Below the pieces are notes generated by a model, which did no database searches, was not told the DNA's origin, and worked only from the letters and a program-made list of their open reading frames with translations. The translations under genes and the position numbers were made by a program. Of a stretch of DNA of 64,000 nt, positions 1 to 12,116 are shown in pieces. Within the stretch, counting starts at the first letter, position 1. Every line of letters starts with the position of its first letter. Source of the stretch: Rotaria macrura (lineage: Eukaryota > Rotifera > Eurotatoria > Philodinida > Philodinidae); NCBI GenBank assembly GCA_900239685.1, contig OENT01000023.1, positions 296,168-360,167 on the forward strand, in the 5' to 3' direction.

Positions 1-144
1 GGAATTGGGTTTCGGGATGAAACGATTGACTCCAAAGGTCTATCTATCAATTCCATTTTCGAAAAACTTCAAAAATGCTTTTGTCTAACGCGTGATGTAT
101 ATCATCCATGTTATTGTGAGAATTTTAAATGTAGATATGGATAA
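1..144 (+). CDS. possible 3' terminal exon of a gene cut by the left edge
   Basis: An open frame begins at base 1 and runs 47 codons to a TAA at 142-144 with no in-frame start, as expected for a last exon entering from the left. The tail is cysteine-rich (CFCLTRD...CYCENFKC), and the first 40 bases are less AT-biased than the DNA after it. I do not recognise the family. An open frame of this length is only mildly unlikely by chance in this base composition, so the call is tentative. Confidence 0.35.
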   Translation, partial: GIGFRDETIDSKGLSINSIFEKLQKCFCLTRDVYHPCYCENFKCRYG

Positions 145-1721
145 ATGGATACGAAGTTGAATGAATGAAAAAAGCCAAAGATTTGTTAAAACATTGCTCT
201 TAAATTTCTTTTGTAGTTTTTGTACATAAAAATATTAAAATGGTTACAAAACTTTTGACAAGAAAAATATTTGAAAACCTGATATGTGCAAACACTGATA
301 AAGACAATTATACTTCTTCAAATGAAATTGAAATATTTTTTCACTAACCTCATTATATTTTCATATAGCTGATGGTCTTTTTTTCTTTAAAGTTTCTTTC
401 TTAATCTATCTAGCAAATTATCTTTTTCTTCCTTATTATGAAAAATAAAGTTATTAGTTTATTACAAGTGAAAACTTTGTCAGAGGCAGTTATAATTTTG
501 ACGCTCGTGCCGACTTCAACTACGGCTTCGTGGTAGTAATTGGAGTTATTTTCTAATTCTAACTTGTTTAAATGATAGAGAAAAAAGAACTATCATTTCT
601 TGAGTAATGCGATCATTTTTATAGTTATCGGGCGTTTCTATTGTTCTGTTGTTATTGATTCTCGGTTCTAGCGATGATGCTGCAGTGTAATTTATTTTCG
701 GTGAACTGTTTCATCGAGAATTATTTCTCAATCCGTCAACGATCATTAACAAATTAGTAGCAATAATTTGCTGCAATCTATTAGAACCATTTAATCTTCC
801 CTCTGATGTACTCTCATAAAGCTAGGTCAATTTCTATCATGATTAATACAAATTAGACTAAATTCAAAATAAGCTATCTGTAATATTGATGGATACCAGT
901 TGTTCTTTATGAATTTTAGAAAGATTCAAAGATTGAAAGTTTACAGAGAACGTTTTTTTGTTTGAAACATTGGCTATTTGTAAAAGAAAAGGAAAGAAAT
1001 CTTGAATAGTATAAATGCAAAAGTAAGGCTACTAGTGAACCTTCATCGAATTAATCTAAAACAGTTACCTTCTTTGTATCGATAAAAAATGGTTTCAGCT
1101 TCACTTTCATTCAACTTGAATTCGCCTGCATGACTTTCATGGGCTTTGATCTGTTGTGAATATCTTTCGTGGTCAAAATCAACGTCATTCTGAATACGTT
1201 GTTCTATCTTCCTTTTCTTTTACAAAATTATGCTTATTGAAAAGATTTCTAAGAGTACCCGGTCGATACAATTCGACTCTCTTATACATATTTGAACCTA
1301 GACAGAACCCAAATATTGGAGACAATCATCACAAATTTAATAGTTACTAGATAAGCAGGATCGTACTAGAGAATCGATTTCAAAAATGTATTTACGCAAT
1401 CAGTTGGGATTATTTGCTAATATTGATGAGAAAATCTAGAAAACAAATAGGTTACTAGTACATACTTGTCTTTAACTTCTAGTGAATAGACATCAAAATT
1501 CAATACATCGCAAAGTGGAATGTTGACAATGGATATTTCTTCTAGCTGTCATGTTTCATTATCTACCTCACTATTCTCCAAAGTGTATTCTTACACCCTA
1601 TTGCTATAAACTTATACTTTTCACTGATGATTTACAATTTTCACGATTCGACTACTTTACAGCATTAATACTTATGCTCATGCTACCGTTTTTCTTTTTC
1701 TAGGGTATCTATATAAAAGAG
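145..1721. other. intergenic, no gene seen
   Basis: AT-rich sequence with many stops in all frames. The only open frame of note (1156-1350, plus) has no recognisable features and looks like chance. A pyrimidine tract ending in AG (about 1690-1703) precedes the inverted repeat but leads to no coding exon. Confidence 0.6.
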
Positions 1722-1772
1722 TGTGACTGATAGATGATAAAATCGGCTTCGTCGAGAAATTTGCTTTCTTCG

Positions 1773-1940
1773 ATGTCGACCGTTCAAAACAAATGTGTGA
1801 AAGTGGTTTATAACAGAATCAAGCTAATACGACTTATTTATCTTGTGTCTAAGGCGATTGAAATAGTCAATGAATGCTACATGCAGATAAAATCTCATTG
1901 GTTCAGTAGATCTTTGCAAGCGATAAGAAAACAACAATAA
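1773..1940 (+). pseudogene. 55-codon reading frame on the left arm of the inverted repeat
   Basis: ATG at 1773 to TAA at 1938-1940, encoding a short basic peptide (MSTVQNKCVKVV... ending RKQQ). Its mirror copy on the other arm keeps the same start, frame and stop. An in-frame stop lies just upstream (1731-1733), so any larger protein would need an upstream exon that I do not see. It may be the 3' end of a decayed gene or transposon ORF; function unknown. Confidence 0.35.
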
Positions 1941-2513
1941 AAAATACTGGTCTCTAAGCAGAAATTCGAAGAATAATAGTATCGAGAACTAATTTTGTAC
2001 TCATTTTAAGAAATATTTAGAAGGCTTTTAGGTGAAAATTTTTCATTTTGGTTAAAAATTAACACTATTAAGAATTAGCACAAAACAACTGAGTAGATCT
2101 ATGTGAGTTTCAACTGTTTTCATGAATTTTCCATTTCCTCAAAAAATCGCCTGTGATTTCCCTGAGTGATTAATCAAAAAACGATTTCCATCAAAACTAT
2201 GCTTTTATTATTTATGCATCTATCATCTTGAGTTCATATGTCACTTTACATGCTACGAACTTAATATATACAGCTGAAACGTGGTTTTGATAGAATTCGC
2301 TTTTTGACTTAACGCTGAGGAAAAATTACTGGGGATTTTTCGAAGAGGAGGATAGTTCATGAAAACATTTGAAATTCACAATATCGTATTAATTTTACTC
2401 AAGTCGAATGTTTTACGCTAGAAATTTTTTCAATACCAGTCAAAAAGAGTACAAAATCAGTTCTCGACACTACTATTCTTTAAAATTTGTCTTAATGACT
2501 AGTGTTTTGTTTT

Positions 2514-3247
2514 TTATTGTTGTTTTTCAAGCGCTTGAAACGATCTATCGAACCAATGAGATTTGATGTGCATGTAGTATTCATTGACTATTTCAATCGA
2601 CTTAGATCAGAGCTGCCGGCCTGGCCTGGTAGGCCACCTGTCCAGGCTGAATTTTGAAAATTTGGCCCGACCTGATCCGCCAAGCCAATATATCCAGCCT
2701 GGTCCAGGCCAGGTTAACAACTTTGACCTGGCTCAGAAATTACATTGATTTCTTCAGGAACCATCTTGAAACATTAGATTCTTTTAACTGTTGATCGTGT
2801 TCCTATAGGTATATATTGTTTTTATTAATATGCTAAAATATCTTTTGACAATGTTAAAAACTGATGATATTATGAAAAAATGTCAATAATTCAAGTTTTT
2901 CTCTTATGAAAAATATTTATGATGATTGTCTCTTTGTTTTAATTTCCTACTTTGTGTAAGAACTGGTTATTTGTTATCTTCGTGAAAATAATTTCAATTA
3001 TTGAAACTGAAATTATACATCAATTTGAAAAATTAGAAATATCACTTGGCCTGCAGACCAGGCCAAGCCAAGCCTAGAAACCAGCCAGTCCATAGCGCTC
3101 TGACCCCAGGCTGAGTCAGACTAGACGAGGCCAGCCCGCAAAAAAGAGGCTTGTTGGCATCTCTGACTTAAACACAGGATAGATGAGTCTTATTGGCTTA
3201 ATTCTGTTATTAACAACTTTCACACACTTTGCTTGAGAGCTCGACAT
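2514..3247 (-). pseudogene. mirror copy of the 55-codon frame, interrupted by the MITE
   Basis: On the minus strand, ATG at 3247 and TAA at 2516-2514 bound a frame matching the left-arm copy (begins MSSSQAKCVKVV, ends EKQQ). The 558-bp MITE splits it at the codons for V-F-K-S. With the insert and one target duplication left out, the two copies align without frameshift. Many differences between the copies change the amino acid. No larger gene is visible. Confidence 0.35.
2608..3165. mobile_element. hAT-type MITE, 558 bp
   Basis: The ends read CAGAGCTGCC and, reverse-complemented from the right, CAGAGATGCC; a CAGNG start is typical of hAT termini. It is flanked by 8-bp target duplications (2600-2607 acttagat, 3166-3173 acttaaac; 6 of 8 match), the hAT length. 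The uninterrupted left arm of the surrounding inverted repeat acts as an internal empty site and confirms the insertion point. There is no transposase. Both subterminal regions are GC-rich and packed with CCTGG/CCAGG words, while the middle is AT-rich. The decayed duplication suggests an old insertion. Confidence 0.8.
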
Positions 3248-3290
3248 TGAAGAAATCAAGTTTCTTGAAAAGGTCAGCTCTATCAGTTAT

Positions 3291-3785
3291 TGACCATGTT
3301 TCCTTGACTCATTTTAATTTTACCGTTTGGCCACTCAATTGTAGGAAATCTCTAGTGCCCATGTTAACAATAAACTGCTTTCTCGTAAACGAAATTCAAC
3401 AATAGTCATATATAACGAGATACTTATTGAATGTTGAAACTTTAAGTCTCACATAATAATTAATGAAATATTTTCTGGTAATCTCAATTATCAATTGGGA
3501 GATTTCTTCAAATTATACCGTTTGTTTTTTATTCTGTTAAGAAATCATCAAAAGTACCATTTATTTATGATTTACAGCACAAAAAAAAAGAAAAAATCAC
3601 ATACGCATATCAGAAGAAAGAAGACGAATCATTATTGCTATCGGACATAAGAGAGACTCTATCAGCAAAGAAAAATAATGTATAGTTGTGACTTGAAATA
3701 AAAGGAAAGTTTTGTTTGTTAATGATCTGACACAATACATGTATGTATATATATATAAATATAGCGACCGTTTTCGAACAGCCTT
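3291..3785. other. intergenic, downstream of HAUS6
   Basis: AT-rich DNA with a short TA run near 3746-3760. It contains the 3' flank of the minus-strand gene ending at 3786. No reading frame or repeat is supported. Confidence 0.6.
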
Positions 3786-3993
3786 TTAATAGGGATCAAT
3801 CGTGTCAATTTGTTCCAGTAGTTTAGGCATCACCGGTTCTTGTCTAAATGTAATCAGAAAAATAAGTGTACATAACATGTCCCAATCAAAAAGAATTATA
3901 CTAAATATACATACTGTCCAAGGGGTACAGAAATAATTGGTGAAATAAAATTTATATCGCCTTCGAGTTTATCGATTTGTAGTTCAATGATTT

Positions 3994-4025
<32 letters not shown>

Positions 4026-6803
4026 TTAGGTATAATATTTTCTTTTTGTGGATAATCTTCTTCCATGCTATCATCCATGATGACTGCAGCTACGTTAGTT
4101 TCTAGGATGGTCTTTCGTCGAGGACGATCAATAAATATTTCTGAATCCATTTTACATTGATGCTCAAGTTCAACAAAGGACTCATCGTCAATCGTTTTTT
4201 CTGTTGATACTGTCATTGGTTCACTAAGTAAAAGACATTCGAGTCCTTTTAACATACCTTCATCAGTCATTTGTACAATGGTTTCTGATACTGATGGTAA
4301 CGGTGCTGGTACTTGACAACGTATGATTGTTGTATCATCATTCATAAAGTCACTATTTGAATCATCACCACTTATTGTTGCAATTGTATTGCAACAAGTG
4401 ACAAATGAATTCGGTGTTTGCTTACTCATTTGATCACGAAATATTTCTCGTGCTTGTTGCCCACAATCAATAGATGAGTAAAATTTTGTAACAATATGAT
4501 CGAATGGTGTTTTCTGTGTTGATTGTTCATTATCATAACGATTGATATGTTTAGGTAAATGTTGTAAATGATCGAGTGTTTTATGTAATTGCTCAGTTCG
4601 CTCAATAGTTGTATTCATTTGTTCGAGCGCTAATTTAAGTTTAGCGAAGTTTTCATCAGATACTGAATGAGCATTAAGACGTTTTTCGAGACAAACATTA
4701 GCTGCTTGTATAAGATCATTCATACTAACAGAAGCAGTTTTAGATGATGATGATGATGATGAAGATACTTCACTAAATCTTGGATACAGACGACTTATTC
4801 GACTTGAAGCTAAAAGATTCGAATTTTTTATTTTATTCTTTCGGTTTTGATCTTCAAGTAAAATAATTTACTATTTTCTTCTTTGTTAACAATATCACGA
4901 GCTTTTTGACAGATATTTGGTAGTAAACCAATGTCAATTCCCATGGATGGTAAAGATGTTGACAAACTATGTTTAATAAACCATTCTAGTTTATTATAAG
5001 TATCCGCATTGATTCTTCTGTGAAGTTCTCGAACTAAAGTTGAAAATGCGTCGAATTGACTTTCATCTATAAGTTGTGATTGATCAAATGAACCTAAAAC
5101 AAACAAAGACAAAATTAAATGAAGATCAAGTATTGCACATGGATTGATCTTCGAACAAGAATGCTCGAATCCTGTGAAACGTGAAAAATATGTGAAGTGT
5201 TTATTAAATAGAACTACTGTAAAATATTCCGAATTGTGGGATAACATAAGATCGATTGTTGATATATCGAATTACAAACAAATGATTAAATACCGGTTGA
5301 AATATTGAAAATATTTTAGGAGCCTAACATTCATGCATGATTGCTATGGTCTTATGTCTCTTGCTCTGAAAAGATATCGAACATTCAATATTGTCACGGT
5401 AGAGGTCAATAAACAAAAACCTTTTCAAGTTTTTTCTACTCTCATTCAAAAACTTGCCAATACGAATCATGCACTAGTTATTCTTTTCCTTGTAGCTTGC
5501 AAACTATAATGGAGGGTCTACTCCGAGAATGGCAATAAAGATAAACACTGCAACAATCTTATCCTACTTGCGAAGACATTCTTTTATGGTTTATAATCAC
5601 AATGTACAATTTTAAAAAACAATCGTTGCACAATTTGGTACATCTCGGTATCTAATGTCAATCGAAAGAAAATGTCATTGACTCTGATAAAATTCTATCA
5701 TACACTTAGTACTATGTGAGAAGTAAATTATAGACTGAGAAAAAATGAAAAATATTTTTCACTTCATTAAACTAATAGAACTCAAGATATTTTCTCGTAC
5801 ATGTATCTCTCTTTTATTCTTCTCTTTGGCTTGTTTTTAAGAAAGACAGAAAACTAAAATATTTAGAATTCATTATTTTACCATCAATAATTTCTGTTTT
5901 TTGTTTAATTTTTTCTAAATAATTAATTAATTTATATATTCGTTCATCCAGTTCATTTTTTGTTTTTTCATATTCAATACGTTCCCGTTTTTCATTCGCT
6001 ATTTTACTGAAAAACATCATGTAATGTCGTTGTGTATCAGCTTTAATCATACGAATTTGTCGCTTGAGACGTTCTTTAGTTAGATCAACATTTTGAAAAT
6101 TTTCATTTGTCAAAAACCGTTCTTGAGTATCAGTAGGTTCTAAACGATGTAGCAAACAAAGTTGCGATAGATAAAATAGACAGATAAAATAGCGTGGTGA
6201 ACAAGATGGAACTGGAATTAATTGAGGCCATGGATATTGCTGATGAATTTCCGACTAAGATTTGTAAGAAAAAAAAGGAATTGAATCAATATTTTCTTTT
6301 ACGATTCATTTTACACAAGATTTATCTACCAATAATTTAAAATGCTGTTTGACAATACGATTAAAATCTTGTTGTTTATCAATAGCCATTGGTGGAAAAC
6401 AGTGTGTTGTATCACGTAAATATTGTGTTTGTTGTGTATCCGATAAGTAGGTTAACAGAAGAAAATGTGTTGCAAGACGAATAAGTTCCGTTGAATTAGT
6501 TAATTCATCCATAGATATTTGTTGTTGTTGTTGTCCCGAACGATAACGACAAAATATCGGTGAACATTCAATACCAAGTAAAAGTAAATTTGAATAAAGA
6601 AAACGTATTGTTAAAGAATTTTCATCGACACCATACGTTTCCCACAAAGTACCATTGTTCGATTGAAGAATTTGTGCTGCTGGAGAACGACGTGGTGACG
6701 CTTTCGGTGTACTAAATCGAACGAGACCACGTTGATGTGACGTCGGAGTTTGTTGTGGACGAACACGATTACGATTCGGTGTAGGCAATGGTGGACGTTG
6801 CAT
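3786..6803 (-). CDS. HAUS6: HAUS augmin-like complex subunit 6
   Basis: Five exons: 6803-6315, 6254-5882, 5093-4872, 4809-3915 and 3843-3786. All introns are GT-AG and exon lengths sum to 679 codons (678 aa). The N-terminal region (about residues 45-260) matches the HAUS6_N pattern: LWETYGV, a YSNLLLLGIE helix, LATHFLLLTYL, then PQLIPVPSCSPRYFICL, which corresponds to the conserved SPGGPKF-type segment. A basic helical stretch follows (KERLKRQIRMIKADTQRH). The C-terminal half is low-complexity, with a polyglutamine run encoded at about 3995-4026. In known systems augmin recruits gamma-tubulin to spindle microtubules for branching nucleation. The intron at 5094-5881 is unusually long (788 bp) and could hide a small exon. 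It is head-to-head with the transporter gene at 7026. Confidence 0.8.
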
Positions 6804-7025
6804 GTTATTTGATTATCTCAATTATGATATGAGCAATAAAGGGATAGTGTGTATAAATGTATGGATAAACCAACAAATGCTTCCGTAGAATACCGTCATA
6901 GAAAAGCTAATTCAGGATTGGTTGGTTAAAGTAAAGAATCAATTCGCTGTCACTGCTCTCTTATTCTTACTGTGCTATTTTCTCTTTCATAATCATTCTT
7001 TTTTTTTTTGAGTGCAGAAAAACAA
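6804..7025. promoter_or_regulatory. divergent promoter region between HAUS6 and the CDF transporter
   Basis: Only 222 bp separate the two divergent start codons, so this stretch must hold the 5' UTRs and probably a shared promoter. A strong pyrimidine tract ending in AG at 7016-7017, eight bases before the transporter ATG, looks like a splice or spliced-leader acceptor. No core-promoter motif can be named with confidence. Confidence 0.5.
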
Positions 7026-9623
7026 ATGGAGCCGATGGTAGTTATACAACATCGAGAAGTGCCTGCTTCAACCGAAATCGCTGCAGACCCTTTGGAGAAT
7101 AAGTAAGTTAAAAACAAAACTGTTTCTTATACAGTTGCAACAATGTTTGATTGATTTGGAAAAAGGAAGAAATATTTGACTCTCTAAAAGTTCCGGATTA
7201 CATCAGAATTATTTGTGAAAATTCAGAAGAATAAAATTTTCACGTCGCTCGAATATGTATGATTTTTCATAGTACATGTTTAGAAGAAAAACATCTAATT
7301 ATGCGAATTGAACGTTTCAGTATAATTAACTATAATCATGGATGATTCACTGAGAGTCAATTATTTCTTGTTTGGATAACTTCGCTTTTTTCACTTATAA
7401 ACTGGCTGATTGATCATAGTTGCATTTATTTCCAGCGTTCTGCTCCCACGAACTTCGTCTTGTAAGTTGTTCATCGATAGTCTGTGTATATATCTATATA
7501 CGAATAAATATATATATTCAAGTTTTGGCTTCTCTAATTATCCATTATATTTTCTGTTTATGTTTGTTTTGATATGTTATGCACGTTTAGTAGTTTTGTT
7601 TGACACCATTATTTAACAAAGAAAACCAAGTATTATATATCTGCCTTTCTGTATTGATTTTAGTAACTGTGCGCTGCAACAGTATAGAGCGTGTGAATAA
7701 TGAGAATGATCCACAGAAAGGTTTGGTAGATATTTATTCTTTTTTATTCTTGACATTCTTTATTTTAAATAGCTACTCCATCGACATGTACGATCGAAGA
7801 GATTGCCGCTTGTCGTCGTGGTAAACGAGTCGAAGATGGGAAACTTCCCAAGAAAGTTCGGTATGAACAGCTAGATGAATATTTATACTGAAAGGGCTGT
7901 TATCGCTGATTTTTTTTTCAAAGGAGTTTTTATAAAAAACAAGATAAACTTATCACAACCTTGGAACGTGTGCATCGGCTCCATTCGAATAAAGATAGTG
8001 ATAATGAAATCGATGACGATGACGGCGACTCATCAGATCAAAAAACGAAAAACGAACAAAAAGCAAAACGAAAACGAATCAGCCTTTATACAAACATATC
8101 ATTATTAGTAAATATTGTAAGTATTACAATCATGAAAGCTTTTGACTTGGATCAATAGCAAAAAAAACCTAGCAACACATAAAATATATGTATTGTCGAA
8201 AGAGACGTTGACTTGGAACATATTTCTATGTTGAATACATCAAGTTTTGTGATATATAGTAGAATGAACTGTAGTTTTAAGAAATTTTTTTATAACACCA
8301 TAATTCAGTAAATTAACTTTCTAAATTTTGAACTTATTATTACATTTCAGTTTCTTCTCATAATCAAAATCATCGCTGCAGTTATTTCACATTCATTGTC
8401 AGTCATTTCATCAGTTGTTGACAGTGGCGTTGACCTAGCATCGAGTGTTATTCTGTTTTGGGCTACACATGCGATCAAACGACGTGACCCATTTATGTAT
8501 CCACAAGGTGAAGAACGTTTTTCATTCTTCATAACTTATTAAGCATAATCTTATGTAGGTCGAACACGTCTCGAACCAATATCAATTGTCATTCTTTCAG
8601 TCATCATGTGTTCGGCAAGCATTCAAGTCATATCAGAATCATTACAAACAACAATAACTGATATAAAAATGCTTCGAAAATATCCATCTAACAGTTCAGA
8701 ATATGTACATCCAATTAATATGTCAACATTTCCCGTGTGTATCATGGGTAGCACTATTGGTAAAGACGAGTTCTTTTGCTTTCGTTCTATCTAAATGTGT
8801 ATGTCATAAAAATCATATTGATCTATTTCTAGTACTCAAATTAATTCTTTTCTTATTATGTTCTCGTGAAAGTAGCGAAACATTAAATGCTTTAGCACAA
8901 GATCATCGTAACGATGTTTTTTCAAATACCGTAGCACTGATCTGTGGTATTTTCGGTAGGAATTCTATATCAATTACAATTGAGTCTTAAATGAATAGTA
9001 TTATTGTCTCAAGGTTTTATTGCAAGAAAAAATCCAAAGCGTTTTCCTGTGTCATTAGTATTAGCAGATTCGATCGGTGCTATTGTCATATCGATTTATA
9101 TCTTAATGACTTGGGTTCGTCAAGCTAATCGTAAGTTTGACATTATTGATTATATGTATTCAACGATTTATATCTATATAGAACAAGTGAAACATTTAAC
9201 CGGCCATACAGCAAATCCCGAATTTCTTCAACAGATAACTTGGATTGTATTTAATCATTCGCAGTCTATTTTAAAAATTGATACTGTTCGAGCATTTCAT
9301 TTTGGCACTCATTTTCTTGTCGAAGTCTGTTATGAGATATGATGATGCATTCGTTATCAACCTGATTTACTTTTTCTAGGTTGATATTGTCTTGCCGGAG
9401 GACATGTCATTGAAAGAAGCCCATGATATTGGTGAAGAATTACAAAAGAAAATCGAGCGCATTCCTGAAGTTGAACGGGTATCTTTAGAAAAAGATTCGG
9501 CTTCGCTTTTTTTTCGGAGAAAAAAACTAATTACTTAGTCTTTTTTATCTCTTCATTTAGGCATTTGTTCATTTGGATTATGAATTCGGTCATAAGGCTA
9601 GTGATGAACATAAAGTAGTTTAA
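7026..9623 (+). CDS. cation diffusion facilitator, Mn-type (SLC30/MTP-like)
   Basis: Twelve exons: 7026-7102, 7436-7461, 7664-7720, 7773-7860, 7924-8116, 8351-8507, 8559-8759, 8833-8955, 9014-9130, 9182-9324, 9380-9478 and 9561-9623, giving 447 aa. The architecture is a charged N-terminus containing FYKKQD, about six membrane helices (residues 140-330) and a cytosolic C-terminal domain with [11 protein letters not shown] and [15 protein letters not shown], as in cation diffusion facilitators. The helix-2 metal site is D171-S-G-V-D175 and the helix-5 site is D290-H-R-N-D294. A DxxxD pair in both helices marks the Mn subfamily; Zn transporters usually have HxxxD in helix 2. The predicted role is proton-coupled Mn2+ efflux from the cytosol into organelles or out of the cell. 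Start chosen: the first ATG after the acceptor at 7017. Confidence 0.88.
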
Positions 9624-10158
9624 AAACGATTCGATGTCACGCTTTTTTAACTTAGATACAAATGTTTATTTGTATCGTTTTATCCCGGCTTTTATGCAAT
9701 GTAATGTGCTGCATCAAGAAGTCAATATAACTTTTTTTCCATTTAAATGTTTTGTTTTGAGTGATGCTTCGTAGATTATTGAATTGTAATGAAAACAAAA
9801 GTTGTCTCGGTGATCATACTATTTTTGTGACAAAATAAAAACGAATAACTCAATTTTTCAGATAAGATTATTTTCATTGTAGAGGATATCAGTTCAATCA
9901 TTGAAGAGCAAATATTGAATTCGAATCGATTAAAATTATGATTTTTCTCTTCTCTCTAGACAAGATGAAAACTTTTGGGGATAGCGTGAAATAATCGCAA
10001 GCATTTACAAGTATTCACGATGTTTATTCCATAGTAGTATTAATATAAGAAGAAAGATTGTTTTTTAATCTTTTAAGTTACTTTCTTGAAATCCGATGTC
10101 TAATGTTGACGTGAGAATGAAACCGTTCTAAGCATTACCATAAAAAGAAACACTTCTT
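9624..10158. other. intergenic between convergent genes
   Basis: The 3' flank of the transporter and of the minus-strand small gene. AAATAAAA near 9832 could serve as a poly(A) signal. Nothing else is supported. Confidence 0.6.
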
Positions 10159-10682
10159 TTACTTAAGTGGAGGATTTTGGATTGATTCAGTGTTAACGAC
10201 CATCGTATGTACTTTAATAAAATAAAACGCAGCATGATGAACAAAGAAGTTTAAATAAGGATACTTACACAAGAGAACTATAAACATCGTGAGCATGAGG
10301 CACGACAAAAACTGAATACGAGAAGTTTCAATTCGAAAAGAAAAACTAGGCATAATACACTTGAAATCTATGGAAAGAGTATCAAATCAATTTTATAGTC
10401 TCTAATATGAGTTTATCAAATATTATCTATCGAATGGATAATATTGAAGAAAACAAAATGATGTTGAGAAAAACTTTTTGTTATTGAATTGCAACGATGA
10501 GTAACCAACATATTCCTATTAATTATGATTATTATTAACAAATGAAATTGAATGTGATCTAATTTGTTCCCGACTGTTGTACTTAGAAGACTATAAATAT
10601 ATTTCATACTTACTTGATTATTTCTATATACTTCATTTTCAAGTGTATAGATTTCTCGTGCTTTCGGATCTGTGCCTAGCAT
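10159..10682 (-). CDS. small single-pass membrane protein, three-exon model
   Basis: Exons 10682-10614, 10311-10269 and 10211-10159 join to 54 codons plus stop. Both donors are strong (GTAAGTAT in each case), and the sum is a whole number of codons. The N-terminus is polar (MLGTDPKAREIYTLENEV), followed by one hydrophobic helix (SCLMLTMFIVLLL) and a short polar tail ending NPPLK. I do not recognise the family. It could also be the end of a larger gene, or a chance model supported mainly by the donor sequences. Confidence 0.42.
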
Positions 10683-12116
10683 TTACTAATCGGGATAAAA
10701 TAGCTGTAGAATGGAAAAACATTTTACATGACAGTTTATTGAACATGAACAACTATTTACAAGGAATAATATTGTTAAGTGATCCTTCATAGATTTCAAA
10801 CAGTTTCCGATTCGAAGTTGTATGTGTCGTATAGAATACATGCTTGCTATATTCAAGGATGTCATTCGAACAATAGCACAACAACAACACTAACTTGAAC
10901 ATCTCATTTAAGAAAAAAAGAACACTATCTCCAGCAGTTCTCTAAATTCGAACAAGCAAAGAAGCTTATCACCTCTGATTTTAAATTAAAACATATGGAA
11001 TGGGGGATTTCATAAGAATAAATGAGATTGTTACCCGAAGAAATATTTAATGATGCCTTAAATATAAACTTGAAAAATCATGACATATATTTCAAATGAC
11101 TCTTGGAAATGGTTATATATTTTAACTAGTGAACTGCTTCATTCTTTTCTATCCTGGATGTTAAAAATAGTATCAAAGAATCATATTTGGACAAGATTCA
11201 AACGAGTGTTTGAAATTTTAATATGTTAAAAAAACAATAAATTTGCAGTTTTAGTATATCTGCTTTTACTCTTGTCAAAATAAAGCCCACCGCACAGGTG
11301 AAAGTATGGAAAATGTAACTTTTTGCTATGATTTATTAATGCACAAAAAAATATCAATGGAGACGTTTCAAAAACATGGTCATGACAATTAAGAATATGC
11401 AGAATAGGAAATACTTTTCTAAATTAAACTGAACTTGATCATTCGAGTTGATATGCCAATCGAAGTTGAATAGCAAGCCAACGTAATTGACACATCGGTT
11501 CCGTTGTCAACTATGCAAACTAAGCTATATTTTCGTCACGATGATATGTATAGAGAGAGTATCGTAGTATTGAATTTTTATTCTTCTAAAATTATTGGGA
11601 TAGATTATGAAGTATTCGATAGTTTCAACATTTCATGATATCACAACTATTTAGATTTCTATTTTTTTAATACATAACTGATGTTTTACGGGAAAAGCAC
11701 TTTAATCAGCAAGCATCTATAATACAATCATTGAGTATACATATTATAATTTATGTTATATAGCGTCTGAGAAAGGACTTGTTGTTAGCGTCATCTGTCG
11801 TTTATTGGTTATCTTATCGAAAAAAAGCTAATTCGAATGAAAGAGCAAACAGTATTATAATAATATATCAATCAATTTAATTCTGAAACTAGTGTCTTGA
11901 AACTATTAGTAGCGAAAAAAAGAAAAACATTTTGGAAATTTCTTATTGAAGCATAGTTGAATGACTCATTGTGTATTAGAAATTGATTGTGTACAGAAGT
12001 GTACGTGTGTGTTTATTTGATTTTTCTATCATCCAGTATAATTTTATGTATAATGGATTATTCGTCATTCTAATTTTTTATTCTGTTGTAGATTATTTGA
12101 ATTGATATTTATAATA
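10683..12116. other. intergenic, upstream of PSMA7
   Basis: AT-rich with no supported gene. It must contain the PSMA7 promoter. TTTTTTATTCTGTTGTAG ending at 12091 is a good 3' splice or spliced-leader acceptor 25 bases before the PSMA7 ATG. Confidence 0.6.

Larger units (their letters stand above)
1722..3290. repeat. long imperfect inverted repeat, right arm split by a hAT MITE
   Basis: The left arm (about 1722-2204) and the reverse complement of the right arm (about 2282-3290, leaving out 2608-3165) align over roughly 480 bp with scattered substitutions and small indels. Example: CTCATTGGTTC in the left arm near 1897 matches GAACCAATGAG in the right arm. The spacer is about 75 bp. Both arms keep an in-frame short reading frame ending in the same CAACAACAATAA. 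It could be a foldback element or a tail-to-tail duplication of a 3' gene end; neither is recognised. Confidence 0.75.
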
